Below are positions 42,317 to 51,900 of a stretch of 64,000 bases of DNA, piece after piece. Source of the DNA: JBBIWA01 sp037439425 (lineage in GTDB: Bacteria > Acidobacteriota > Blastocatellia > RBC074). The translations under genes were made by a program, and so were the position numbers. Within the stretch, counting starts at the first letter, position 1. Each line of letters begins with the position of its first letter. The DNA lies in the NCBI GenBank assembly GCA_037439425.1, contig JBBIWA010000024.1, forward strand, positions 1 to 64,000, given 5' to 3'. Under the pieces are notes generated by a model. It made no database searches. It saw only the letters and a list, made by a program, of their open reading frames with translations, and was not told where the DNA came from.

Positions 42317-43204
42317 GTGAACAGTAAGTCAGTCCTGATCATGATTGGGCTACTAGTGCTGACGCTGGGGGGATTTGTCTTCATCTCTAACCTGATAGGT
42401 GCTAGGAAGGCTGTAAACAATCCTTCGCCGCTATCTACCACACAATCCCAGAGCAAAAGCAAATCACAGCTGCCAATTTCCTCCTCTCTTCCATCTGCCA
42501 ATGGTAAAGCGGGTGGGGCTGAGAAGCGGATCCAAACGAATTTGGCTCAGGCGCAAGAGTTGCTCGTCAATCTGGCAACTGCCATCTCAATCAATGACTG
42601 GGCCACCGCCCAGCAGTTATTGAGCGGCTTCGAGAGCAAGACCCGGCAGTTACCTGCGCCGCAGCTTCAAAACCCAGATATTTCGCCCCTCCTGCGGGAT
42701 TTCTTCGAGCTTTATAAAGTGCAGCTTGAGCGCGCCATTGTTGAACAAAATGCGCAGCAGGCCGAGATCACAATCAACCAGCTTTACGGCATCCTTGGCG
42801 AGCAGCTGGCACGGCTCAGCACTTCGGCTACATCTCTAGAATTGCAGCGACTACGCTTCCTGGTGCGTGAGCTGGAGCTGTGGGGTAGAGTAGGCGATGA
42901 GAAGATGCTGCAAGTCCGCGCCGGTGCGCTCCGGGAAGCTTGGTGGCAAGATGCTCGCCCTTTGATGCTGGCCCGCCACCGTGGTGTGCGGCCAGTTAAG
43001 AATTTCGATCAACTGATCCAGCAACTCACCGCCGCTAGCAGCCCGCCAGAGTTCGTAGCGTTAGTGCCAGAGTTCTCCAAGGAACTTGACCAGATAGACA
43101 ATCTCTTCCCTCATCCATCGCCGCGCTCAGCAGACAATGTCAGCGGTTCAGGCAAACCGGCGAATGAAGAAGGACAAAGAAAGACTCTAGCCGGCGGCCG
43201 ATGA
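42317..43204 (+). CDS. membrane-anchored helical protein of unknown function
   Basis: 295 residues with one N-terminal membrane helix (VLIMIGLLVLTLGGFVFISN), a Ser/Gln-rich linker and a mainly helical soluble domain (QAQELLVNLATAISINDWAT; VQLERAIVEQNAQQAEITIN; LELQRLRFLVRELELWGRVG). GTG 42317 is chosen because GGAGAAAGCT lies directly upstream; ATG 42305 is an alternative without a ribosome-binding site. No family is recognised. The pattern of one anchor and a repeat-like helical ectodomain resembles scaffold proteins of the envelope. Confidence 0.6.
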   Translation: MNSKSVLIMIGLLVLTLGGFVFISNLIGARKAVNNPSPLSTTQSQSKSKSQLPISSSLPSANGKAGGAEKRIQTNLAQAQELLVNLATAISINDWATAQQLLSGFESKTRQLPAPQLQNPDISPLLRDFFELYKVQLERAIVEQNAQQAEITINQLYGILGEQLARLSTSATSLELQRLRFLVRELELWGRVGDEKMLQVRAGALREAWWQDARPLMLARHRGVRPVKNFDQLIQQLTAASSPPEFVALVPEFSKELDQIDNLFPHPSPRSADNVSGSGKPANEEGQRKTLAGGR

Positions 43205-43611
43205 TTGAGAAAAGTTACGCCGCTGTGGCAACCGCGCTTCTGTGGCAACTGTGCTTCAGCGCTTCCATTCTGCCACACCAAACTTAACCTTTCCGGCTGA
43301 CCCAACTCGGTAAATTGAGCAAATCAAGCCCGCCAGCCTCACTAGCTGAGGCTGGCCGGGGTGGCACACTGGTTGCTCAGCCTGAAGCTAAAACTCTAAG
43401 TGGCGAGTGCCCTGGTGAAATCAAGTTTTGCCCTTTGAGGCATTGAAACAGGATTGTTACTACTGCCACCTGTCGCTTTCTGCTGCGGAGCGCCGCTTGA
43501 CCCGGTTTCAGGGGGCGAAGGTGGCAGGTGTAATTCATCCACTTCAAACTTGCCCGCCTCGCGCCTTTAGGTGAGAGGTAGAGCACTTTATCTAATAAGG
43601 AGAAAGGAGCA
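43205..43611. other. intergenic region upstream of lipoprotein gene
   Basis: About 400 bases. GCCAGCCTCA (43332-43341) and TGAGGCTGGC (43347-43356) form a perfect 10-bp stem with loop CTAGC but no T-run on either side, so it is recorded only as an inverted repeat. The ribosome-binding site of the lipoprotein gene (AAGGAG twice) lies at the right end. No other feature was recognised. Confidence 0.5.
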
Positions 43612-44121
43612 ATGAAAAAGCTAGTGATCAGCATCCTTTCCATCATTCTTCTGGCCGCCATGCTTTCGCTCGGTGGTTGTGCTAAGCAAGGCGAAGAAGC
43701 AGCCAGTCCAACCCCTACTCCGACCGAAACCCCAGTAGCAGCTGCGACAGAAACCCCGACACCAACCCCGGCTGCGACTGGTGACCTGACTGCCGCAAAA
43801 GATCATCTTGACAAAGCTACCACTGAGCTGAAGAACAATAACAACAAAGGTGCTCTTGATCACGTTGACCTGGCCCTGGATGAAATCAAAGCAGCGCTTG
43901 TCAATGCGGATGACAAAACCAGGGCCGATCTCGAAGCTGCCCAGAAGGAATTGGACTCTGCCAGAGGGCTGATCGAGAAGAATGACAAGACAGCTGCAAC
44001 CTCGTTGGCCAAGGTGACAACGAAGGTCGCCAAGCTGGCCAGCGCGCCGAAGTCAGCGACTTCTCCAGCGGCGGCAGCTGCTGGCAAGAGTGAAACGAAA
44101 CCAGCTGAGAAGAGAAATTAG
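43612..44121 (+). CDS. lipoprotein with Thr/Pro-rich linker, unknown function
   Basis: 169 residues. The signal peptide ISILSIILLAAMLSLGGCAK ends in a lipobox (LGGC), so the mature protein should be a lipoprotein processed by Lgt, LspA and Lnt. A TPTPTPTETP-like linker of ~35 residues is followed by a helical domain with evenly spaced Lys/Asp/Glu (AKDHLDKATTELKNNNNKGA and the region up to LAKVTTKVAKLAS) and a Lys/Ala-rich end. AAAGGAG precedes ATG 43612. No family is recognised; the fold resembles small helical periplasmic proteins. Confidence 0.7.
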   Translation: MKKLVISILSIILLAAMLSLGGCAKQGEEAASPTPTPTETPVAAATETPTPTPAATGDLTAAKDHLDKATTELKNNNNKGALDHVDLALDEIKAALVNADDKTRADLEAAQKELDSARGLIEKNDKTAATSLAKVTTKVAKLASAPKSATSPAAAAAGKSETKPAEKRN

Positions 44122-44188
44122 TCACAGGACATCGGTACAAAGGCGGGGGAGTAAGTCACAGGCTTGTGGCTCGTCCTTCGCCTTTCTA

Positions 44189-45568
44189 CTATGCCCGCAG
44201 CTTGATTCCAAAGCGCTCAGCCATGCGGTAGAGGGTGCGGCGATCAATCTTGAGGATTTCAGCCGCGCGCGTTCGATTGCCATCAACGGCTTCGAGTACG
44301 TAGAGGAGATAGCGCCGTTCCAGTTCTTCAAGCGAAGGCAGGCCATCGAAAAGACGTGTCTCTGGAACCTGGACAGAAGAAGATGCTTTAGTGGAGCGCA
44401 GCCGTGGTGGCAGGTCATCTTCGGTAATAACTTGCCCGCGAGTGTGCAAGACAGCGTGGGCAATGGTATTCTCCAACTCGCGTACGTTCCCGCTCCAGTC
44501 GTGGTTTTGAAGAACACGGAGCGCGCTTTCCGATAGTGTCACCTGCTTGCTCGTCTCTTCGCACATCCGGCGGAGGAAATGAAAGGCCAGTAGCCCGATA
44601 TCTTCGCGCCGCTCGCGCAAAGGCGGGACCCTGAGGGTAATGACGCTGAGGCGGTAGTAGAGGTCTTCGCGGAAGCGGCCGGCTTTCACCTCATATTCGA
44701 GATCGCGGTTGGTAGCCGCAATCACGCGTACATCAATGCGCTGTGCGCGCGCTTGTCCAACCCGCCGAATCTCACCCTCTTGTAAGGCGCGCAAAAGTTT
44801 GACTTGAAGCGCCGGGCTGGTTTCGCCAATTTCATCCAGAAAAATCGTCCCGCCTTCGGCTTCTTCAAACAATCCTTTCTTGTCAGCTACCGCGCCTGTA
44901 AAGCTGCCTTTAGTGTGGCCGAAAAGCTCTGCCTCGAGCAGGGTTTCAGCTAGTGCGCCGCAATTAACAGCTATGAAGGGGCGCGCTGCGCGCGGGCTAT
45001 GGTCGTGGATAGCGCGTGCTACTAGCTCTTTTCCGGTTCCAGACTCACCTACGATCAGCACAGTCGAGCGATAAGCAGCGACGCGCGCAATCTCCATATA
45101 GAGCTCGATCATCTGGCGGCTGTGGCCGATCAAACCCGATGAGGCGTAACGCGACGATAGCCCCTTGATCGCTGCAGTTCCTTCGCGTGACTCTGCGCTC
45201 AGGGTAGTGAGGGCGCGTCGCGCTGTATTGATAATTTCCTGCACCTGGAAAGGTTTGCTGATAAAGTCGAAGGCGCCTTCGCGCACGGCCTCAATCGCCG
45301 TTTCCAGTGTGCCGAAGCCGCTGATCAGGATCACCTGAGAATGAGGAGAGAGGTGGCGGAACTCTTTGAGCAAATCAAGGCCGCTGAGTTGTTCATTGAG
45401 CTTGACATCACTAACGATCAGGTCAAAACTTTCGGCCTGAACAGCCTTGAGCGCTTCCTCGGCCTGCAAGGCGGTGTTGACGCTCCACCCCTGCTCCTCA
45501 AAGATTTCGCGGAGAAAATCGCAGGTATCGAGATCGTCATCAATCACCAGGATTTTTTTTCTGCTCAT
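44189..45568 (-). CDS. sigma-54-dependent response regulator (NtrC family)
   Basis: A 459-residue transcription activator: receiver domain (residues 1-120, phospho-acceptor near D54 in IVSDVKL), AAA+ domain (Walker A GESGTGKELVARAIHDH near 173; L1 loop KGSFTGAVADKKG; GETSPALQVKLLRALQEGE; RFREDLYYRLSVI) and a Fis-type helix-turn-helix (NRTRAAEILKIDRRTLYRMA). The L1 loop reads GSFTGA instead of the consensus GAFTGA, a tolerated variant. It begins 12 bases after the kinase gene, so the pair is an operon. Target promoters of the -24/-12 type were not found in the window. Confidence 0.92.
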   Translation of the reverse strand: MSRKKILVIDDDLDTCDFLREIFEEQGWSVNTALQAEEALKAVQAESFDLIVSDVKLNEQLSGLDLLKEFRHLSPHSQVILISGFGTLETAIEAVREGAFDFISKPFQVQEIINTARRALTTLSAESREGTAAIKGLSSRYASSGLIGHSRQMIELYMEIARVAAYRSTVLIVGESGTGKELVARAIHDHSPRAARPFIAVNCGALAETLLEAELFGHTKGSFTGAVADKKGLFEEAEGGTIFLDEIGETSPALQVKLLRALQEGEIRRVGQARAQRIDVRVIAATNRDLEYEVKAGRFREDLYYRLSVITLRVPPLRERREDIGLLAFHFLRRMCEETSKQVTLSESALRVLQNHDWSGNVRELENTIAHAVLHTRGQVITEDDLPPRLRSTKASSSVQVPETRLFDGLPSLEELERRYLLYVLEAVDGNRTRAAEILKIDRRTLYRMAERFGIKLRA

Positions 45569-45580
45569 TGGTCTCTTTCA

Positions 45581-47176
45581 TCACCCGATAGTTGCCTCTT
45601 CAGGGACAGTCTGAATTGAGACTGCGTCCGGGAGTGTCAGCTCCGCCAGTGGCAAGCTGATTTGAAACTCTGTTCCCTGACCTACCTCACTGGTGAGGGT
45701 AATCCTGCCTCCGTGCTCCCGGATGATTTGCTGGGCGACAGTCAGCCCCAGGCCGCTGCCACGCCCGCGTAGTTTGGTAGTAAAGAATGGATCAAAGAGA
45801 CGGCCCTTGATCTCTTCGCTGATACCCACCCCACTGTCGCGGCATTTCACCTGCACCTCCCCATTCACGACTGCCGTAGTGAAGCTCAATTCCCCACCTT
45901 GGGGCATAGCATCCAGACTGTTGTTGATCAAATTAATGAATACCTGCTGCAGCTGCTCACTATCACCGCGGACCAGCGGCAGCTCAGGAGCCAGAGAGGC
46001 AACGAGGGTTACCCGGCGCGCGGCCAGTGTCGGGGCCGTGACCTCGAAGATCCGACGCAGTAGCGCATTGAGGTCTGTCGGCACCAGCTCAGGTTGGGGC
46101 CGGCGCGTCGTGTCCAGCAGGTTCCGCACAATGCGCTCGATTCGGACAATCTGCGAAGCGATCAGCTCCAATCGCTCACGCGTCTTCTGATCTTCAGTGC
46201 GCGCCATCAGTAACTGGACATGACCGGAGATCAGATTGAGCGGGGTCCCGACCTCGTGCGCCAGTTGTGTTGCCAGTTGGCCAGCCACGGCCAGGCGCTC
46301 GAATTTCGTCAACTCTCGCTGGATTTCAAACAGTGCCGCGTTCGCTTCGGCAAGCTGTCTGTTCCGCTCGGCCAGTTCTGCCGTTGCCTCCTGCACCCGC
46401 TTTTCCAAATCGCGTTGGTAAGCCGCTCGCTCCTCGGTCATGTCGCGCAGCCGCGCGACCATGTGATTGAAGACAGTGGAAAGCTGTCCAAACTCGTCGT
46501 GAGCGTAGACTGGCACTTCGACCTCGAGATTGCCACCTTTGACCGCCTCCATAGTCTTCAGCAGGTCCTCGACCGGACGGTAAATGACCTGACTGAAGAG
46601 GAAGTAAAGTAGAGCTGTGAGGGAAACAATTGCTACTGCTAGCAAAGAGACGGTCAACTGCATGAGGCGCCACGAGAGAGCGGAAAAGGGAACCAGGGGG
46701 ATTGTCAGGCTGACCACGCCAGCAAAGACCTCCTGTTCATCCAGAATAGGCGCCGCAGCGTAGACTACTCTCCCTCTCTCACTACCGGCCCCGATCTCGC
46801 GCATGCCAGAGATGACCTTTCCCTGACGCAAGAGAGCCAGATCTTGCTTGAGCAGTTCTTCAGGACTGGCTGGCGGTACGCTGATCTCTTCTTGCAACCC
46901 TTTCCGAGTGACACCATAGATGCGGATCTGCTGGATCTGGCCCTCATGAGTTGCGTGAAAAAAGAGGGCGTTCTTGCGCAGGGTCGCAAGATCCAGCGAG
47001 TCATTGGAAAGTTGAGCGGCCAGTTGCCGGGCCCACAACTCGGCGCGTGCTTCCTGATCTTGTAAGTCAATCTCCTTGGTCCTGGAAATAAAAAAGTAAA
47101 CAACTGCCAGTAACACGGTGGCCAGCACGGCTGAGACCAAAATCGTCGTTCGAGTATAGAGTTTGAGTGGCTTCAT
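45581..47176 (-). CDS. sensor histidine kinase
   Basis: A 531-residue membrane kinase. Helix 1 (TTILVSAVLATVLLAVVYFF) and helix 2 (LTVSLLAVAIVSLTALLYFL) flank a periplasmic sensor domain of ~140 residues. Next are a HAMP domain, a coiled coil and the HisKA box QLAHEVGTPLNLISGHVQLL (phospho-His near 307). The ATPase domain has INNSLDAMPQGG (N box), CRDSGVGISEEI (G1) and FFTTKLRGRGSGLGL (F/G2). ATG 47176 is the likely start; the frame opens a little upstream at TTG 47188. The cognate regulator follows 12 bases later. The signal sensed is unknown. Confidence 0.92.
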   Translation of the reverse strand: MKPLKLYTRTTILVSAVLATVLLAVVYFFISRTKEIDLQDQEARAELWARQLAAQLSNDSLDLATLRKNALFFHATHEGQIQQIRIYGVTRKGLQEEISVPPASPEELLKQDLALLRQGKVISGMREIGAGSERGRVVYAAAPILDEQEVFAGVVSLTIPLVPFSALSWRLMQLTVSLLAVAIVSLTALLYFLFSQVIYRPVEDLLKTMEAVKGGNLEVEVPVYAHDEFGQLSTVFNHMVARLRDMTEERAAYQRDLEKRVQEATAELAERNRQLAEANAALFEIQRELTKFERLAVAGQLATQLAHEVGTPLNLISGHVQLLMARTEDQKTRERLELIASQIVRIERIVRNLLDTTRRPQPELVPTDLNALLRRIFEVTAPTLAARRVTLVASLAPELPLVRGDSEQLQQVFINLINNSLDAMPQGGELSFTTAVVNGEVQVKCRDSGVGISEEIKGRLFDPFFTTKLRGRGSGLGLTVAQQIIREHGGRITLTSEVGQGTEFQISLPLAELTLPDAVSIQTVPEEATIG

Positions 47177-47342
47177 AAGCCCCCCCAATCCATCAGCGAA
47201 ACCATCCTGCCAATCATCATAACACGGTTGCGCCGCTTCAGTCAGGGAACGTGCAGCGGGACTGCCGAGAGGCGTTGGGGTGTTTGCGAATTTTCAGCTC
47301 TCGCTAAGGTGTGCTGCTTCTACTCTTCAACAGCTCCTGTGC

Positions 47343-47348
47343 TATAAT
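47343..47348 (+). promoter_or_regulatory. probable -10 element of the 7TM-HD gene
   Basis: A perfect TATAAT lies 34 bases before the ATG at 47382, in the space between divergent genes. No matching -35 hexamer is seen at 16-18 bases. Confidence 0.4.
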
Positions 47349-47381
47349 CCCCCTTCGTGAGAAGGCTTGAGCGCTTCGGTT

Positions 47382-49865
47382 ATGAAGCGCAGCCTGTCCG
47401 CTATCCGCATGCACACTATCAGAAAGCGATCGTGGATAGTGCGTCTACTACGCCTGCCGCGCTCGGCGCAACAGCGAACCTCCAGTCTCATTCGCTGGCT
47501 CCCGCCCAGAGTACGCTTCTTTATCGCCTGTAGCGCGCTCGCCTTATCCATCACCTTCCTGGTCTCGCACTACAGCTTCTCAACAATGCGCCAATACCAG
47601 GCAGGGGATATTGTCGGTGCTGACCTGGTCGCGCCAGCAGACCTGCAAGTAGTGGATCGCCGCGCGACGCAACAGCGCCAGCGGGAAGCCCGCGAGCGCG
47701 TCGCGCCGGTCTTTCATTACGATCAACGCCGCGCTGAAGAGATAAGCCAGAGGCTCAGGCTGAGACTCAATGAGCTCAACACAAAGTTCCGCCAGCGAGC
47801 GGTTGAAGCGTTCGGGACTGACACACTAACCCCGGCGCAGCGCAACTCAGAGCAGTTCCAGCAAATCATTGCCGAGCTGGTCCAGCAGAATCAGGATCTG
47901 CAGTCCCCCTTTAACCTCTCTCTCTCTCCGGAAGCAGTGGCCTCTCTGGCGATCCAGGAGCCGAGCGAACAGGCCCACCAGGCGGTGCTGGAAGCGATTA
48001 ATAATGTGCTGCATCAGCCGATTTATGATGAATCCGAAGCCGAGTCTATAACCGGCCGGGCGATCCAGCTCGTGTCGGAATCCGGCCGAGATCACCAGAG
48101 CTATCCGGCAAGCACTGCCATCAGCGTTGCGGAGGCGCGCCTCCGGCTAACTCAAGAGCTGCAACTGAGGCTGCCGCGCATGAGTAGTGGGGGACAGCTG
48201 GCTCTTTCGGCAGCATTAGGTCAACTCATCACCCCTAATCTGAGATTCGATAAAGCTGCAACTGAAGCTGCCCAACGACGCGCCCAGGAGATGGTGCAGC
48301 CCATCGTCATCTCACTTAAGCGTGATCAGGTACTGCTGCGAGCGGGTGATGTCGTAACTGAAGAAATGCTCCTCTTGCTTGAGCACGTGCGCCAGCAACA
48401 ACTTGACGCCCGTCAGCCTCATCGGGTGATGAGTTTACTGCTGATGGTAGCGTTCGTCTACTTTGCGCTTTACCAAGCGGTCAACCGTAGCCGCTCAACC
48501 AGGCTGAAAGCGCTCACCACTTTCTGGGTGGCCAGCACAGCTGTGTTAATCCAAATCGCACTGGTCCGCGCTGGATTATTTGTCACCTCTGCTCTCAGTG
48601 CGCATTCCGACAAGCTGCTTCTCAATAACTCTTTTGCGTTGCAGTTGGCTATTCCTTTCGCTGCTAGCGCGCTGGTTTTGTCGCTCTTGGTTAGCAGCCA
48701 GATTGCTCTGGTCTCGGCGTTGGTGATTTCTCTGCTGGTTGGCTTGATGTCGAACCAGGGGGTAGCCATCTCGCTCTTTGCGCTGGCCAGTTCAATTGCG
48801 GCCATCTACAGTATCGAACGCTATCGGACGCGTAGCGCAATCACAAGGGCGATCCTGATCATCGGTGGAGTTAATATCCTGACGGGGATAGCAGCAATGG
48901 TGATTGCCAATCAGCCGCTCACGCCGCGCTCAGCTCTGGGCGGAGCCTTCTGGGCAGTGGTGGGAGCACTGCTGACGGCGGGAGTGGCCAGCATTGCCAC
49001 GCCGATTTACGAATCGGCCTTCAATATCCTCACCGACATGAAACTGCTGGAGCTCTCGAACGCCGATCATCCGCTCTTGCGCGAGCTGGCGATCCGGACC
49101 CCAGGCACCAATCATCATTCGTTTATCGTGGGGAGGCTGGCCGAAGAGGCAGCCAAGGCAATTGGCGCTAATCCACTGTTGGCGCGCATTGGTTGCCTCT
49201 ACCACGATATCGGGAAATTGGCTGCGCCGAAGATGTACATCGAAAATCAAGTGGGCGGGCCTAATCCGCATGACCGCGTTGATCCGCGCGACAGCGTGCG
49301 GATCATTACCGGCCACGTCCGTCGCGGCATCAAGATGGCACAAGAAGCCAAGCTGCCGCCTCAGATCATTGATTTCATTCCCCAACACCACGGCACGCGG
49401 GTCCTTTCATATTTCTACCACAAAGCCAAAGCACAAGCCGAGGTGCGCGGCGAAACGGTCAATATTGATGACTTCCGTTATCCGGGGCCGAAACCGCAGA
49501 CCAAGGAAGCGGTGATCCTTATGCTCTCTGACGCGGCTGAAGCGGCTGTCCGCTCCCTCGAAGAGCCAAGTGCTGAAAACATCCGTTCGATTATCAAGAA
49601 GATCGTCGATAACATTGTGGCCGATGGGCAGCTCGATGAATGCAATGTAACGATCCGCGAGGTGACAGCTATCCGCGAAAGTCTGGTCAATACCTTGATT
49701 GGCATCTATCATCAGCGCATCAGTTATCCGGGCTTCAATCCGCCCAGCGAGCGCCAAACCGGTTCGGAGTCAGACAGGGCTAAACCGCGTGAAGAAAAGC
49801 AGGAGCAACTACCATCCGCTGATCAAATAGCAATGCCACAACAAGCGCGCTTGCAAAATACTTGA
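47382..49865 (+). CDS. 7TM-HD family phosphohydrolase, PgpH-like (putative c-di-AMP phosphodiesterase)
   Basis: About 827 residues. After an N-terminal membrane helix (FFIACSALALSITFLVSHYS) comes a long extracytoplasmic 7TMR-HDED domain (~60-345), seven membrane helices (~350-545) and a cytoplasmic HD domain with the metal motifs TNHHSFIVGRLAEEAAK (near 577), CLYHDIGKLAAPK (HD near 606), HGTRVLSYFYHKAKA and SDAAEAAVRSLEEPS. Listeria PgpH of this architecture degrades cyclic di-AMP. No diadenylate cyclase is in the window. Usual neighbours phoH and ybeY are absent here. Confidence 0.9.
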   Translation: MKRSLSAIRMHTIRKRSWIVRLLRLPRSAQQRTSSLIRWLPPRVRFFIACSALALSITFLVSHYSFSTMRQYQAGDIVGADLVAPADLQVVDRRATQQRQREARERVAPVFHYDQRRAEEISQRLRLRLNELNTKFRQRAVEAFGTDTLTPAQRNSEQFQQIIAELVQQNQDLQSPFNLSLSPEAVASLAIQEPSEQAHQAVLEAINNVLHQPIYDESEAESITGRAIQLVSESGRDHQSYPASTAISVAEARLRLTQELQLRLPRMSSGGQLALSAALGQLITPNLRFDKAATEAAQRRAQEMVQPIVISLKRDQVLLRAGDVVTEEMLLLLEHVRQQQLDARQPHRVMSLLLMVAFVYFALYQAVNRSRSTRLKALTTFWVASTAVLIQIALVRAGLFVTSALSAHSDKLLLNNSFALQLAIPFAASALVLSLLVSSQIALVSALVISLLVGLMSNQGVAISLFALASSIAAIYSIERYRTRSAITRAILIIGGVNILTGIAAMVIANQPLTPRSALGGAFWAVVGALLTAGVASIATPIYESAFNILTDMKLLELSNADHPLLRELAIRTPGTNHHSFIVGRLAEEAAKAIGANPLLARIGCLYHDIGKLAAPKMYIENQVGGPNPHDRVDPRDSVRIITGHVRRGIKMAQEAKLPPQIIDFIPQHHGTRVLSYFYHKAKAQAEVRGETVNIDDFRYPGPKPQTKEAVILMLSDAAEAAVRSLEEPSAENIRSIIKKIVDNIVADGQLDECNVTIREVTAIRESLVNTLIGIYHQRISYPGFNPPSERQTGSESDRAKPREEKQEQLPSADQIAMPQQARLQNT

Positions 49866-49984
49866 CGACTAGCTCTGAAAAGCCAGCATTGGTGCTACAC
49901 AAGACAGGGGCCAACTCACCGCTTGGCCCGACTTTTTCTGAGGGGGCTTTACAGGTCGTCTTTGACAGTGAAGCGAAGTAATTT

Positions 49985-50446
49985 ATGACCCATATTACCT
50001 ATCGAAAAGCAGTTCTTGCTGACCTACCGGCGATTGTGCAATTCCAAATTGCCATGGCACGGGAAACTGAAGGCCTGGAGCTTGATCCGCGGGTTTGCGC
50101 TCAGGGAGTGCAGGCCGTCTTTGACAATCCCGCTCTGGGGCAGTATTACGTCAGCGAGAGAGATGGTCACGTCGTTGGATCGCTGCTGATTACCTATGAG
50201 TGGAGTGATTGGCGAAACGGTATGGTCTGGTGGATTCAAAGCGTCTATGTTGTGCCTGAAGCGAGAAGGCAGGGGCTTTATGCCGGACTTTACCGCTATG
50301 TCAAGAGCCTGGCTCAAGCCGATGAGATGGTGCAAGGCATCAGGCTCTATGTTGACAAGCGCAACACCACAGCCCAGCAAGTCTACGCGCGACTCGGCAT
50401 GAATGGGGAGCATTACCAGGTGTTCGAGTGGATGAAGAATTTTTGA
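49985..50446 (+). CDS. GNAT family N-acetyltransferase
   Basis: A 153-residue acetyltransferase. The acetyl-CoA loop is VPEARRQGLYAGLYRYVKSL (R/Q-x-x-G-x-G/A motif), preceded by WWIQSVYVV and followed by VDKRNTTAQQVYARLGM. The substrate is unknown. It lies between the PgpH-like gene (120 bases upstream) and the purine permease gene, all on the plus strand. Confidence 0.88.
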   Translation: MTHITYRKAVLADLPAIVQFQIAMARETEGLELDPRVCAQGVQAVFDNPALGQYYVSERDGHVVGSLLITYEWSDWRNGMVWWIQSVYVVPEARRQGLYAGLYRYVKSLAQADEMVQGIRLYVDKRNTTAQQVYARLGMNGEHYQVFEWMKNF

Positions 50447-50493
50447 GAGCCGCGCTGAAGTGATGGCTATCTCTTTTCTGACCTGCGAATGAT

Positions 50494-51852
50494 ATGAACC
50501 CCGACTCCATAGTAAGTGAGCACCTTATTGCAAAGCAATCGTCAATCCTCCGTATCCTCGAAGGACTCTTCAAACTGTCAGAAAATCGCACCACCTTACG
50601 CACCGAAGTGGCCGCTGGAGTGACGACCTTTCTGACAATGGCCTACATCATCTTCGTCAATCCGGTGATTTTAAGGGACGCAGGAGTACCATTTGAGGGC
50701 GCATTATTTGCCACCTGTGTGGCTGCGGCTGCCGGATCGCTAATGATGGGACTGCTGGCCAACTATCCGTTCGCGCTCGCGCCGGGGATGGGGCTGAACG
50801 CCTATTTCACCTACACGGTAGTGCTTGGGCTGGGTCACAACTGGCGTGTGGCACTAGGCGCGGTCTTCATTTCTGGCGTGGTCTTTATGATTCTGACTCT
50901 GGCACGGGTTCGGGCCCTAATTGTGGACGCGATCCCGATGACAATGAAGACTGCCGTAGCTGCTGGGATCGGGCTTTTTATTGCCTTCATCGGTCTCAAG
51001 AACGCTGGGGTGATTGTGGCTTCACCAGCAACTTTTGTCACGCTCGGTCAGCTTGTCTCCCGGCCTGTGCTGCTGGCCTTCGGCGGATTCCTGATCACAG
51101 CGGCGTTGATAGCGCGTGGATTCAAAAGCGCGATCATCATTGGCATCTTCGCCGTGACGGTGGCGGCCGTGTTGATGGGAATTGCCAAACCGCCCGACGG
51201 AGTGATGGAGTGGCCTGACTGGCGCTCGACTGCACTGCAACTCGACGTGCGCGGAGCAGTGCGACTGGGGCTACTGGATGTGATCTTCGTCTTTCTCTTC
51301 ATTGACATGTTCGACACTATCGGCTCGCTGATGGGATTGGGACAACAAGCAGGCTTTTTGACGCAAGATGGGCGCTTGCCGCGCGTCAATCGCGCCTTGT
51401 TTGCTGATGCTGCTGCCACCACGCTTGGCGCCTTGCTTGGGACTTCCACGGTGACGACCTATATCGAGAGCGCTACGGGCGTGAGCGAAGGCGGGCGCAC
51501 GGGGATAACCGCAGTAGTGGTCGCACTCCTTTTTCTGCTGGCGGTCTTCTTCTCACCGCTGATCGGCGTGATCCCGCCGATTGCGACTGCACCGGCCTTG
51601 ATCGTCGTGGGCGTGCTGATGATCCGTTCAGTGGTCTCGATTCAGTGGGATGATATGACCGAAGCCATTCCGGCCTTCCTGACTATGCTTGCTATGCCGC
51701 TCACCTTTTCGATTGCCAATGGATTGGCGCTGGGTTTTATCTTTTATCCTTCACTCAAAGTGCTCACTGGCCGATGGCGTGAGGTTAGTCCGCTGGTTTA
51801 TCTCCTGGCGGGGCTCTTTATGCTGAGATACGTCTATCTCGGAGCCGGATAA
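50494..51852 (+). CDS. NCS2 family purine permease (AzgA-like)
   Basis: A 452-residue inner-membrane transporter, probably for hypoxanthine, adenine or guanine. The N-terminal TEVAAGVTTFLTMAYIIFVN is characteristic of the AzgA branch. LAPGMGLNAYFTY and GLFIAFIGLKNAG follow, and the DMFDTIGSLMGLGQQAG and GTSTVTTYIESATGVSEGGR segments are family motifs. About 13 hydrophobic helices are seen. The start ATG 50494 lacks a strong ribosome-binding site; an in-frame ATG further in is not obvious. No purine riboswitch precedes it, as the space to the GNAT gene is only 47 bases. Confidence 0.92.
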   Translation: MNPDSIVSEHLIAKQSSILRILEGLFKLSENRTTLRTEVAAGVTTFLTMAYIIFVNPVILRDAGVPFEGALFATCVAAAAGSLMMGLLANYPFALAPGMGLNAYFTYTVVLGLGHNWRVALGAVFISGVVFMILTLARVRALIVDAIPMTMKTAVAAGIGLFIAFIGLKNAGVIVASPATFVTLGQLVSRPVLLAFGGFLITAALIARGFKSAIIIGIFAVTVAAVLMGIAKPPDGVMEWPDWRSTALQLDVRGAVRLGLLDVIFVFLFIDMFDTIGSLMGLGQQAGFLTQDGRLPRVNRALFADAAATTLGALLGTSTVTTYIESATGVSEGGRTGITAVVVALLFLLAVFFSPLIGVIPPIATAPALIVVGVLMIRSVVSIQWDDMTEAIPAFLTMLAMPLTFSIANGLALGFIFYPSLKVLTGRWREVSPLVYLLAGLFMLRYVYLGAG

Positions 51853-51900
51853 AGAGCGCAAGCCCCGGTTCTGGGGTCGAGAAGTAGCCGACAAGCGAAG

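Noticed and set aside
43332..43356. 10-bp perfect hairpin as a terminator
   Set aside because: No T-run follows on either strand, and it is about 130 bases past the nearest gene end.
44900..44960. GSFTGA in place of GAFTGA in the sigma-54 activator as a loss of function
   Set aside because: Alanine-to-serine at this position occurs in working activators, and the rest of the AAA+ domain is intact.
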